A stretch of 64,000 bases of DNA from the NCBI GenBank assembly GCA_000723505.1, contig HG934468.1, forward strand, positions 1,272,798 through 1,336,797, given 5' to 3'. The position numbers and the translations under genes were made by a program. Below the pieces are notes generated by a model, which was given only the letters and a program-made list of their open reading frames with translations, searched no databases and was not told the origin of the DNA. Below, one piece after another: positions 7,472 to 15,057 of the stretch; position 1 is the stretch's first letter, and each line of letters opens with the position of its first letter. The DNA comes from Mucinivorans hirudinis (GTDB lineage Bacteria; Bacteroidota; Bacteroidia; Bacteroidales; Rikenellaceae).

Positions 7472-8930
7472 GGGCAACCACTCCAAGGCGGATGCCATCT
7501 TTCGCACAGCACCCAAGTTTATGAACTCACTGATGGAGAGATATCCGAATGCAGAACTCAGAACAGATGGCGAAAATGTGGGACTACCTGAGGGACAGAT
7601 GGGTAACTCGGAGGTGGGACACCAAAATATCGGCGCAGGACGAATCATCTACCAAGACTTGGTGAAGATAAACATAGCCTGCCGAGATAACTCCATACTC
7701 GAAAATGCAGAGATAAAAGCTGCATACAAATATGCCGCCGATAATGGCAAAGCGGTTCACTTTATGGGACTTGTCTCGGATGGAGGCGTGCACAGCTCGC
7801 TCGACCACCTCAAAAAAATGACCGACATCAGCGAAAAATACGGCATCAAAAACAGCTATATCCACTGCTTTATGGACGGACGCGACACCGACCCACGCAG
7901 CGGAAAAGGTTTTATTAGCGAACTAAACGACTACATATCAGGGTCTAATACAAAGATAGCTTCGATCATCGGACGTTTCTACGCAATGGATAGAGACAAA
8001 CGTTGGGAGCGTGTGAAGGAGGCTTATGATTTGATTGTCAATGGTGTTGGTGCGCCATACGCCAATCCTGTCGAGGCAATGCAAGCTTCTTATGACCAAG
8101 AGATTACGGATGAATTTATTAAACCCATGATCATTGATAGTCAAGGTGTTATCAAAGCCGATGATGTTGTAATCTTCTTCAACTATCGCAACGACCGTGC
8201 AAAGGAGCTTACTATCGCGCTGACACAGAAAGATATGCCTGAGTTTGGTATGCACACCCTGCCGCTCTACTACTGCACTATGACCCCCTATGACGCAACT
8301 TTCCAAGGGCTACACATACTCTTCAACAAAGAGAATGTTTCAAATACCCTTGGCGAATATATCAGTGCGCAGGGACTGAAGCAGTTGCGCATTGCCGAGA
8401 CCGAGAAATTCGCCCACGTAACCTTCTTCTTCAACGGCGGTCAAGAGCAGCCTTTCGAGAACGAGAAACGTATTCTCATTAATTCACCAAAGGTTGCCAC
8501 CTATGATTTGCAACCCGAAATGAGTGCGTATGAGGTTGCTGATGCACTGGTTGCAGAGCTGAAAACTAAAGAGAACGACCTTGTCGTGCTCAACTTTGCC
8601 AATGGCGATATGGTGGGGCACACCGGCGTTTACGAAGCCATCGAAAAGGCTATAAAGGCTGTGGATGAGTGTGTTGAAAAAGTTGTAAAAACGGCACAAG
8701 AGAACGGTTACACCGTAATCATCACTGCCGACCACGGCAACGCTGACAATGCCGTAAACGAAGACGGCTCGCCAAATACCGCCCATTCACTCAATCCCGT
8801 ACCTATTATTATAGTATCGGATGAAAAGTACAAGGTAAACAATGGCGTTTTAGCAGACCTTGCTCCAACCATACTGACCATTATGGGCTTACCAACTCCA
8901 AAAGAAATGACAGGAACTTCTTTAATTTGA
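7428..8930 (+). CDS. gpmI: 2,3-bisphosphoglycerate-independent phosphoglycerate mutase
   Basis: Interconverts 3- and 2-phosphoglycerate in glycolysis, in the cytoplasm, using two metal ions and a phosphoserine. The 500-residue protein is full length. Metal and substrate motifs are visible: D11 in LDGWG, the phosphorylated Ser61 in [50 protein letters not shown] and TADHGNADN. The 5' end is duplicated 1149 bp upstream, and the cassette insertion left this copy intact, so glycolysis is preserved. The leader is only 10 bp from the YhcG stop; any original promoter upstream of the AAA ATPase is now about 2.4 kb away. Confidence 0.97.
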   Translation: MKNKVLLMILDGWGKGNHSKADAIFRTAPKFMNSLMERYPNAELRTDGENVGLPEGQMGNSEVGHQNIGAGRIIYQDLVKINIACRDNSILENAEIKAAYKYAADNGKAVHFMGLVSDGGVHSSLDHLKKMTDISEKYGIKNSYIHCFMDGRDTDPRSGKGFISELNDYISGSNTKIASIIGRFYAMDRDKRWERVKEAYDLIVNGVGAPYANPVEAMQASYDQEITDEFIKPMIIDSQGVIKADDVVIFFNYRNDRAKELTIALTQKDMPEFGMHTLPLYYCTMTPYDATFQGLHILFNKENVSNTLGEYISAQGLKQLRIAETEKFAHVTFFFNGGQEQPFENEKRILINSPKVATYDLQPEMSAYEVADALVAELKTKENDLVVLNFANGDMVGHTGVYEAIEKAIKAVDECVEKVVKTAQENGYTVIITADHGNADNAVNEDGSPNTAHSLNPVPIIIVSDEKYKVNNGVLADLAPTILTIMGLPTPKEMTGTSLI

Positions 8931-9015
8931 TGTTGAAGAGTTGAGAAGTTGAATCAACTAAATTTGTTAGTAATTCTACCTCTCAACTCCTCACCACCTC
9001 AACATCCTCTAAATT

Positions 9016-9636
9016 ATGACTCATTGGCAACGATTAGAACAGGTAATTAGGTGGAGCGGAATGTCTACGAATGCGTTCGCTTCGGCTGTGGGGCTGAAGC
9101 GGTCGGAGAATCTCTACCAAATAAAGCGGGGCAGCTTCGGAATCAGTCGCGAATTGGCGCGGCTGATTACGGAGCGCTACCCGATGGTTAGCCGCATATG
9201 GCTACTAACGGGTACGGGTGAGATGATAGATATTTCTTATCAACCTGTTATGGAGTGCAAAAATGAGGACGGCATCCCTGTTTATCAATGCGATATACTC
9301 TCACTGCTGACTCTAACCACCCAAAAACCGCTGTACAACATTAACATACCGATGTTTACAGGGGCTGACTTTGCGGCACAAACAATGAGCGAGGCAATGT
9401 CGCCCGCCATTGGCAAGGGGGCGTTTGTGGTGGCTCGGCGCGCTTGTATGGATGGGGTGCTTTCCGGCGAGGTTTACTTGGTGGCAACGGCTGATTTCGT
9501 GGCTGTCAGAAGGGTTTATGAGAGAATGAATGAGTTGGTTTTAAGGGCAGATAATGAGATGTACTCAGATGTGGTTGTTGAAAAGAGACAGGTTAGTTGC
9601 TTGTATGCTGTTGTGGGAACTATTAATATTTTTTAG
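9016..9636 (+). CDS. HTH regulator with S24/LexA-like domain lacking the catalytic pair
   Basis: A 206-residue protein. Residues 5-55 are an atypical XRE-like helix-turn-helix (NAFASAVGLKRSENLYQIKRG) of a type common in Bacteroidales, followed by a linker and an S24 peptidase-like beta domain. The self-cleavage Ser-Lys pair seems lost: the usual G-x-S-M motif reads SEAM with A127 in the Ser place, and the Lys strand reads VAVRRV with R165. It should then act as a DNA-binding regulator that does not cleave itself. It stands alone between gpmI and the tRNA-tuf operon; target genes are unknown. Confidence 0.8.
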   Translation: MTHWQRLEQVIRWSGMSTNAFASAVGLKRSENLYQIKRGSFGISRELARLITERYPMVSRIWLLTGTGEMIDISYQPVMECKNEDGIPVYQCDILSLLTLTTQKPLYNINIPMFTGADFAAQTMSEAMSPAIGKGAFVVARRACMDGVLSGEVYLVATADFVAVRRVYERMNELVLRADNEMYSDVVVEKRQVSCLYAVVGTINIF

Positions 9637-9654
9637 AATAATTTCACGAAATAT

Positions 9655-9685
9655 TTTGCAGAATCAAAAAAGATTTTTACCTTTG
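9655..9685 (+). promoter_or_regulatory. Promoter of the tRNA-Thr/Tyr/Gly-tuf operon
   Basis: TTTG at 9655-9658, a 19-bp spacer, and TACCTTTG at 9678-9685 match the Bacteroidetes housekeeping consensus (TTTG at -33, TAnnTTTG at -7) exactly. Transcription would begin near 9692, about 17 bp before tRNA-Thr, so it should drive the three tRNAs and tuf together. Confidence 0.8.
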
Positions 9686-9708
9686 CAGCCTGAATGGACA
9701 AAATACAA

Positions 9709-9782
9709 GCCGATGTAGCTCAGTTGGCCAGAGCAGCTGATTTGTAATCAGCTGGTCGGGGGTTCGAATCCCTCCATCGGCT
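9709..9782 (+). tRNA. tRNA-Thr (anticodon TGT)
   Basis: A complete cloverleaf: acceptor GCCGATG paired with CATCGGC, D-arm, anticodon loop TTTGTAA with anticodon TGT, and a T-loop TTCGAAT. No CCA is encoded. It is the first RNA of the operon that leads to tuf. Confidence 0.95.
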
Positions 9783-9842
9783 CGTAAAAAGTATCGTTGA
9801 TGCTTTTGGAATTTGTAGGTTGTTGAAGCATCAGAAATTATA

Positions 9843-9925
9843 GGGGAGATACCAAAGTGGCCAACTGGGGCAGACTGTAAATCTGCTGACGCACGTCTTC
9901 GTAGGTTCGAATCCTGCTCTCCCCA
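9843..9925 (+). tRNA. tRNA-Tyr (anticodon GTA)
   Basis: A class II tRNA of 83 nt: acceptor GGGGAGA/TCTCCCC, anticodon GTA in loop CTGTAAA, a long variable arm (TGACGCACGTCTTCG region) and T-loop TTCGAAT. CCA is not encoded. Confidence 0.95.
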
Positions 9926-9986
9926 CGCTTGCTGAAAAAGGTGAGATAATTGGACAAAAGTCATTTAAGATAGAGGGTTATTTAGG

Positions 9987-10036
9987 GCTGACCTATAAGA
10001 CCTACCCGACCTAAAAGTCCTACTAGTCCTAAAAGC
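9987..10036. repeat. Dispersed TAGGAC/GTCCTA 9-bp repeat, short copy
   Basis: Begins GGCTGACCTATAAGACCTA and runs on as degenerate CCTAAAAGT-type units, nearly the same opening as the larger array at 12461-12530. It lies between tRNA-Tyr and tRNA-Gly, inside the transcribed region. Confidence 0.7.
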
Positions 10037-10051
10037 AACAACAAATTACCA

Positions 10052-10124
10052 GCGGAAGTAGCTCATTTGGTAGAGCATTAGCCTTCCAAGCTAAGGGTGG
10101 CGAGTTCGAGCCTCGTCTTCCGCT
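10052..10124 (+). tRNA. tRNA-Gly (anticodon TCC)
   Basis: Acceptor GCGGAAG/CTTCCGC, anticodon TCC in loop CTTCCAA, T-loop TTCGAGC. It ends 30 bp before the tuf start, so the tRNA has to be cut out of the tuf mRNA leader. Confidence 0.95.
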
Positions 10125-10154
10125 CCAAAACAAACAAAATAAAAAATTACGACA

Positions 10155-11342
10155 ATGGCAAAGGAAAAATTTGACAAATCCAAACCACACGTCAACATCG
10201 GTACAATCGGACACGTTGACCACGGTAAAACCACTTTGACGGCAGCCATCACAATGGTTCTTGCAAAGAAGGGTCTTTCTGAGTTGCGTTCATTCGATTC
10301 TATCGACAACGCACCCGAGGAAAAAGAACGCGGTATCACTATCAATACTGCACACGTTGAGTATCAGACAGCTAACCGCCACTATGCTCACGTAGACTGT
10401 CCCGGTCACGCCGACTATATCAAGAATATGGTTACCGGTGCTGCTCAAATGGACGGTGCTATTATCGTAGTTGCTGCCACTGATGGTCCTATGCCTCAAA
10501 CTCGCGAGCACATCCTTTTGGCTCGTCAGGTGAACGTTCCTCGTATCGTTGTTTTCTTGAATAAAGTTGACTTGGTAGACGATGAGGAGATGTTGGAATT
10601 GGTAGAGATGGAGGTTCGTGAACTTCTTTCTAAGAACGGTTTCGACGGTGACAACGCTCCCGTTATCCGTGGTTCTGCACTTGGCGGTCTTAACGGCGAA
10701 CCAGAGTGGGAAACAAAAATTATGGAGTTGATGGATGCAGTAGATACCTACATTCCAATTCCTCCACGTGAAAAGGAGAAACCATTCTTGATGCCTGTTG
10801 AGGACGTGTTCTCTATCACAGGTCGTGGTACAGTATTGACAGGTCGTATCGAAACAGGTATTATCCACGTAAGTGACCCTGTAGAAATCATCGGCTTGGG
10901 CGAAGAGACTAAGAAGTCTGTTTGTACAGGTGTTGAGATGTTCCGTAAACTTCTTGACGAAGGTGAAGCAGGAGATAACGTAGGTCTTTTGATGCGCGGT
11001 CTTGACAAGAAAGATGTTAAACGCGGTATGGTTGTTGCTAAACCGGGTTCAATCAAGCCACACACTAAGTTCGAGGCTGAGGTTTACGTTCTTTCTAAAA
11101 ACGAAGGTGGTCGTCACACTCCATTCCACAACAAATATCGTCCTCAGTTCTACATCCGTACTTTGGACATCACAGGTGAGGTGACTCTTCCTGCGGGCGT
11201 TGAAATGGTTATGCCCGGTGACAACGTAACCATCACCGTAGAACTTATCTACCCTGTTGCTATCAACGACGGTCTGCGTTTCGCTATCCGCGAAGGTGGT
11301 CGTACAGTAGGTGCTGGTCAGATTACTAAGATTCTTGAATAA
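10155..11342 (+). CDS. tuf: Translation elongation factor Tu
   Basis: GTPase that brings aminoacyl-tRNA to the ribosome. The 395-residue protein has G1 GHVDHGKTT (residues 16-24), the switch [11 protein letters not shown]3 DCPGHADY, G4 NKVD and G5 GSAL, followed by the two beta-barrel domains. Codon use is strongly biased, as expected for a highly expressed gene. It is preceded by tRNA-Gly and followed by tRNA-Trp, secE and nusG, the usual bacterial arrangement. Confidence 0.98.
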   Translation: MAKEKFDKSKPHVNIGTIGHVDHGKTTLTAAITMVLAKKGLSELRSFDSIDNAPEEKERGITINTAHVEYQTANRHYAHVDCPGHADYIKNMVTGAAQMDGAIIVVAATDGPMPQTREHILLARQVNVPRIVVFLNKVDLVDDEEMLELVEMEVRELLSKNGFDGDNAPVIRGSALGGLNGEPEWETKIMELMDAVDTYIPIPPREKEKPFLMPVEDVFSITGRGTVLTGRIETGIIHVSDPVEIIGLGEETKKSVCTGVEMFRKLLDEGEAGDNVGLLMRGLDKKDVKRGMVVAKPGSIKPHTKFEAEVYVLSKNEGGRHTPFHNKYRPQFYIRTLDITGEVTLPAGVEMVMPGDNVTITVELIYPVAINDGLRFAIREGGRTVGAGQITKILE

Positions 11343-11431
11343 TTCTTTGCGATTTGTGATGAGTGAAATGTGATATACTTCTAAATAAGTTAGGGAGTAA
11401 TTCACATTTTACACATCACAAATCACATAAT

Positions 11432-11502
11432 AGGGGTGTAGTTCAAGGGCAGAATAGCGGTCTCCAAAACCGTTGATGGGAGTTCGAATCTCTCCACCCC
11501 TG
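11432..11502 (+). tRNA. tRNA-Trp (anticodon CCA)
   Basis: Acceptor AGGGGTG/CACCCCT, anticodon CCA in loop TCTCCAAAA, T-loop TTCGAAT. It sits between tuf and secE, a position conserved in many bacteria. Confidence 0.95.
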
Positions 11503-11590
11503 CCAAAGTTGTGATATGTGATGTGTGATTTGAGGTATTTATTCCACAAATCAATCATACATCACATATCATTTATCACATTATTACAAG

Positions 11591-11776
11591 ATGAAGACTT
11601 ACGTAAAAGAGGCATACAACGAGTTGTTGCACAAGGTGACTTGGCCATCGTGGAACTCGCTTCAGAGCAGTGCTATTTTGGTGATGGCGGCTTCGGCAAT
11701 CATCGCCCTCGTGGTTATGGCAATGGACCTTGGCTTCGAGACTATTATGAAAGCTATCTACAATATTCTCTACTAA
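11591..11776 (+). CDS. secE: Preprotein translocase subunit SecE
   Basis: The small subunit that clamps the SecY channel in the inner membrane. The 61-residue protein is of the short single-helix type: the conserved amphipathic helix YVKEAYNELLHKVTWPSW (residues 4-21) and one membrane helix at about 29-50. The stop shares one base with the nusG start (TAATG), showing translational coupling. Confidence 0.95.
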   Translation: MKTYVKEAYNELLHKVTWPSWNSLQSSAILVMAASAIIALVVMAMDLGFETIMKAIYNILY

Positions 11777-12333
11777 TGAGTCAGAATATAGAGAAACAGT
11801 GGTATGTGCTCAAGGCAATCGGGGGCAAGGAGAAGAAGGTAGCTGAGGCTATTGAAGCTGAAATCCGAAACCTCAAATTGCAGGACTACATAGCACAAGT
11901 GCTTGTACCGACAGAGAAGGTCTACTCGGTGCGTGGTGGTAAGAAAGTTACCAAGGAGCGCATTTCGTATCCCGGATATGTCTTGGTGCAAGCTGCCCTT
12001 GTGGGCGAAATCCCTTATATCCTCAGGAACACTCCAAACGTGATGGGCTTTCTGAGCGACACAAAGACGGCGAGTATGCAGGCAACTCCGTTACGGGAGG
12101 ATGAGGTAAACCGCCTTTTGGGTCGCGTTGATGAACTTGCCGAGAGCGAAGCGGAGGCTGAAGTTCCATTCGTGGTGGGCGAGACTGTTAAAGTTGTCGA
12201 AGGTCCCTTTGCTTCCTTTTACGGGGCAATCGACGAAATTGACGAAGCTCGCAAAAAGCTCGTGGTTTCTGTCAAGATATTTGGGCGTAAGACTCCTATG
12301 GAGTTGAACTATACGCAAGTAGAAAAAGAGTAA
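11776..12333 (+). CDS. nusG: Transcription termination/antitermination factor NusG
   Basis: Binds RNA polymerase and ribosome or Rho and suppresses pausing. The start ATG at 11776 overlaps the secE stop; the reading frame is open further upstream through secE and tRNA-Trp, but that extension has no homology. The 185-residue protein has an NGN domain (QWYVLKAIGGKEKKV, YPGYVLVQ) and a C-terminal KOW motif (GETVKVVEGPFASFYG). After its stop comes an unusual repeat region before rplK. Confidence 0.95.
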   Translation: MSQNIEKQWYVLKAIGGKEKKVAEAIEAEIRNLKLQDYIAQVLVPTEKVYSVRGGKKVTKERISYPGYVLVQAALVGEIPYILRNTPNVMGFLSDTKTASMQATPLREDEVNRLLGRVDELAESEAEAEVPFVVGETVKVVEGPFASFYGAIDEIDEARKKLVVSVKIFGRKTPMELNYTQVEKE

Positions 12334-12360
12334 CAAACAACCAAGGACAAAGAGGGGGAG

Positions 12361-12449
12361 TAGGACAGGTAGGACAGGTAGGACAGGTAGGATGGGTAGG
12401 ATGGGTAGGACAAGGTGGGACGGAGTAGGACAGGTAGGACGGGTAGGTC
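12361..12449. repeat. 9-bp minisatellite, TAGGAC-nnn orientation
   Basis: About nine 9-bp units of the type TAGGACAGG, TAGGATGGG or TAGGACGGG follow nusG. The last unit ends in TAGGTC (12444-12449). The sequence is opposite in orientation to the second array at 12477-12530, so the two can pair. Confidence 0.88.
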
Positions 12450-12465
12450 GTTGCTAATTAGAGCT

Positions 12466-12530
12466 GACCTATAAGACCTAAAAGTCCTAAAAGTCCTAAA
12501 AGTCCTAAAAGTCCTAAAAGTCCTAAAAGT
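12466..12530. repeat. 9-bp minisatellite, GTCCTA orientation (inverted partner)
   Basis: Starts with GACCTA (12466-12471), the complement of TAGGTC at 12444, and continues with six perfect copies of CCTAAAAGT (12477-12530). GTCCTA in this array is complementary to TAGGAC in the array at 12361-12449, so the transcript can fold into a long hairpin between nusG and rplK. Confidence 0.88.
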
Positions 12531-12594
12531 CCCAATAGCCTCACCAACCACCATCGCCCACCCACCCCGAATTGTGAATTAAACAAACAACAGT

Positions 12595-13038
12595 ATGGCA
12601 AAAGAGGTTGCAGCGTTTATCAAACTGCAAATAAAAGGCGGAGCTGCCAATCCATCACCTCCTGTGGGACCTGCATTGGGTTCTAAGGGTGTGAACATTA
12701 TGGAGTTCTGCAAACAGTTTAACGCTCGTACACAGGAAAAAGCAGGTAAAGTGCTTCCTGTTATCATCACCGTTTATGCAGATAAGTCATTTGACTTTAT
12801 TGTTAAGCAACCACCCGTAGCAGTACAACTAAAGGAAGCGGCAAAAATTAAGTCCGGTTCAGCCGAGCCAAACCGTAAGAAGGTTGGTGAGGTCTCTTGG
12901 GCGCAAATCGAAGAGATTGCCAAGGAGAAGATGGTTGATATGAACTGTTTCACGGTTGAGTCGGCAATGAGTATGGTAGCAGGCACGGCACGTAGTATGG
13001 GTCTTAGAGTATCGGGAGTATCTCCTCTTAAAAAGTAG
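12595..13038 (+). CDS. rplK: 50S ribosomal protein L11
   Basis: Binds the GTPase-associated region of 23S rRNA and is needed for factor binding and stringent signalling. The 147-residue protein shows the N-terminal [24 protein letters not shown] region with its proline-rich thiostrepton-contact helix and the C-terminal rRNA-binding domain ending [10 protein letters not shown]. It is followed after 6 bp by rplA. It is separated from nusG by 261 bp filled with inverted minisatellites. Confidence 0.98.
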   Translation: MAKEVAAFIKLQIKGGAANPSPPVGPALGSKGVNIMEFCKQFNARTQEKAGKVLPVIITVYADKSFDFIVKQPPVAVQLKEAAKIKSGSAEPNRKKVGEVSWAQIEEIAKEKMVDMNCFTVESAMSMVAGTARSMGLRVSGVSPLKK

Positions 13039-13044
13039 TAAGCT

Positions 13045-13734
13045 ATGAAACTGACAAAAAACAGAAAAGCGGTTCTCGCAAAACTTGAGCCTAATAAGGT
13101 TTACAAGTTGGCAGATGCGGCGGCACTACTTAAAGAGATTACCTTTACGAAGTTTGACGCATCGGTTGATATTGACGTACGCCTGGGTGTAGACCCACGT
13201 AAGGCAAACCAAATGGTTCGCGGCGTAGTAACTCTCCCTCACGGAACAGGTAAGGATGTTCGCGTTTTGGTTCTTTGTACTCCCGACAAGGAGGCTGAGG
13301 CTCAGGCAGCGGGCGCAGACCACGTGGGCTTGGACGAATTTGTGGAAAAGATTAAGGGCGGTTGGACAGACGTTGATGTTATCATCTGTACTCCGAACGT
13401 TATGGGTAAGGTTGGTGCGCTCGGTCGTATTCTCGGTCCTCGCGGTTTGATGCCTAACCCTAAAACAGGTACGGTTACAATGGATGTGGCTCAAGCTGTT
13501 AAAGAGGTGAAAGCCGGTAAGATTGACTTTAAGGTCGATAAGTTCGGTATCGTTCACACATCGGTAGGTAAGATTTCTTTCGATGCCGATAAGATTGTGG
13601 ACAACGCCAATGAGTTTCTCAAGACCATTATTAAGCTCAAACCGGTGGCGGCAAAAGGTACTTATGTGAAGAGTATCTATGTTTCGACAACGATGAGTCC
13701 GGGTCTGCAAATCGACACTAAATCAGTAGAATAA
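13045..13734 (+). CDS. rplA: 50S ribosomal protein L1
   Basis: Builds the L1 stalk that moves E-site tRNA. The 229-residue protein is full length, with [15 protein letters not shown], the GLDEFVEKI region and the signature [17 protein letters not shown]. In many bacteria it represses its own mRNA; the 6 bp before it leave no space for a separate operator, so any such site would lie upstream of rplK. Confidence 0.98.
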   Translation: MKLTKNRKAVLAKLEPNKVYKLADAAALLKEITFTKFDASVDIDVRLGVDPRKANQMVRGVVTLPHGTGKDVRVLVLCTPDKEAEAQAAGADHVGLDEFVEKIKGGWTDVDVIICTPNVMGKVGALGRILGPRGLMPNPKTGTVTMDVAQAVKEVKAGKIDFKVDKFGIVHTSVGKISFDADKIVDNANEFLKTIIKLKPVAAKGTYVKSIYVSTTMSPGLQIDTKSVE

Positions 13735-13755
13735 CCCCAATAGTAGAAGTATAAA

Positions 13756-14286
13756 ATGAGAAAAGAAGAAAAAACAGAAGTTATTCAGAGTTTGACTTCG
13801 CAACTTGGGGAGTGGGCACACTACTATGTAACCGACATTTCGGGTTTGAATGCTGAGAAAACAGCGGCACTTCGTCGTCTGTGCTTCGAGAAAGGCATCA
13901 AGTTGGTTGTTGTAAAGAACACCTTGTTTGTCAAGGCGTTGGAAGCAGCAGGCAAGGCAAACGAAGAGATTGAGGCTTCAATGGTAGGTTCATCTTCGAT
14001 TATGTTCACCAACACAGGCAACCTGCCTGCGAAGCTCATCAAGGAGTTCCGCAAGTCGGCAAAGAGCGAAAAGCCACTTTTGAAGTCGGCATTCGTGGAG
14101 GAGTGCGCTTATATTGGTGAAGCACAGTTGAAGGCTCTCGAAGAGGTTAAATCACGCGAACAACTCATCGGCGATATCGTTGCACTTCTTCAATCGCCTG
14201 CTAAAAATGTTATCAGCGCACTTCAAGGTTCGGCTGGACACAAGATTGCAGGATTGGTTAAGACGTTGCAGGAACGCGGGTGCTAA
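13756..14286 (+). CDS. rplJ: 50S ribosomal protein L10
   Basis: Anchors the L7/L12 stalk on the ribosome. The 176-residue protein has the usual start region (MRKEEKTEVIQSL), a KLVVVKNTLFVKAL segment and a C-terminal helix that binds L7/L12. Only 21 bp separate it from rplA, so it is part of the L11-L1-L10-L12 operon. Confidence 0.97.
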   Translation: MRKEEKTEVIQSLTSQLGEWAHYYVTDISGLNAEKTAALRRLCFEKGIKLVVVKNTLFVKALEAAGKANEEIEASMVGSSSIMFTNTGNLPAKLIKEFRKSAKSEKPLLKSAFVEECAYIGEAQLKALEEVKSREQLIGDIVALLQSPAKNVISALQGSAGHKIAGLVKTLQERGC

Positions 14287-14373
14287 AAGAGTTAGTGCCG
14301 GCTATTGGTACCGATAGGACTAGTGGGTCGGTGCACAAAAACAAGTTAATAACAATAAAAACATATTAAAGCG

Positions 14374-14748
14374 ATGGCAGACATCAAGAAATTAGCTGAA
14401 GAGCTTGTAAACCTTACAGTTAAAGAAGTAAACGAACTTGCACAAATTCTTAAAGAAGAGTACGGTATCGAACCTGCAGCGGCGGCGGTAGCAGTTGCAG
14501 CAGCAGCTCCTGCGGAAGCAGTTGAGGCGGCAGTACAAACAGCATTTGATGTTGTTCTTGTAAACGCAGGTGGCGCGAAACTTCAAGTAGTTAAAGCGGT
14601 TAAAGAATCAGCAGGTCTTGGTTTGAAAGAAGCTAAGGACTTGGTAGACGCAGCTCCTTGCAAAGTTAAGGAAGGCGTTTCTAAGGAAGAGGCTGAAGCA
14701 TTGAAATCTGCTTTGGTTGAAGCAGGTGCCGAGGTGGAAATTAAGTAA
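14374..14748 (+). CDS. rplL: 50S ribosomal protein L7/L12
   Basis: The multi-copy stalk protein that recruits translation factors. The 124-residue protein has an N-terminal dimerisation helix, an Ala-rich hinge ([16 protein letters not shown]) and the C-terminal factor-binding domain ([23 protein letters not shown]). It is followed by a hairpin terminator/attenuator and a structured leader before rpoB. Confidence 0.98.
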   Translation: MADIKKLAEELVNLTVKEVNELAQILKEEYGIEPAAAAVAVAAAAPAEAVEAAVQTAFDVVLVNAGGAKLQVVKAVKESAGLGLKEAKDLVDAAPCKVKEGVSKEEAEALKSALVEAGAEVEIK

Positions 14749-14771
14749 TTTTCTCCCCGTTGATATGGTGA

Positions 14772-14801
14772 GGGTGAGGCTATAATATGCCTCGCCCTTT
14801 T
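14772..14801 (+). terminator. Terminator or attenuator between rplL and rpoB
   Basis: A 9-bp stem (GGGTGAGGC 14772-14780 with GCCTCGCCC 14789-14797, one G-U pair), an 8-nt loop and TTTT. A partial stop here would give more L7/L12 than RNA polymerase, as is known for the E. coli rplL-rpoB gap. Confidence 0.75.
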
Positions 14802-14897
14802 CCTGCCAAAAAAAAGGTGAGCAAGATTGGAGGGGACGAAGAGGACAAAGGGGACACACAAAAGCCCATTTCCCACAATTCCCACCACAATACCAAA

Positions 14898-15013
14898 ATT
14901 GCCAACAAGTACGTGGTTGGCAATCATAAAAAGTTATCGGCGGAGGTGTGTTGCAGTGTTCAAATCGTACAAAATCAGCTTACCGCTGCGGCACGACGAA
15001 ACAACCGATAACT
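14898..15013 (+). other. Structured leader upstream of rpoB
   Basis: The rest of the 309-bp rplL-rpoB gap can fold into three helices. One is a perfect 9-bp hairpin ATTGCCAAC (14898-14906) with GTTGGCAAT (14916-14924). A second, outer helix joins AGTTATCGG (14932-14940) to CCGATAACT (15005-15013). Nested in it is GTGTTGCAG (14948-14956) with CTGCGGCAC (14986-14994), using two G-U pairs. No coding sequence is convincing here. It could bind a ribosomal protein or RNA polymerase, or regulate read-through; this is inference. Confidence 0.5.
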
Positions 15014-15057
15014 AAAAAATGAGGCTGTTACAGATGGAAACAAAGTAATCTCTAACA

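Noticed and set aside
9677-10223. Minus-strand frames over the tRNA genes
   Set aside because: They are antisense to the three tRNA genes and show no protein-like pattern; such frames are commonly misannotated.
11518-11775. N-terminal extension of NusG
   Set aside because: The frame runs through secE in another frame; NusG homology starts at ATG 11776, coupled to the secE stop.
12309-12554. Minus-strand frame with repeated FRT and SYL triplets
   Set aside because: It only translates the 9-bp repeat arrays; the three-residue period is the repeat, not a protein.
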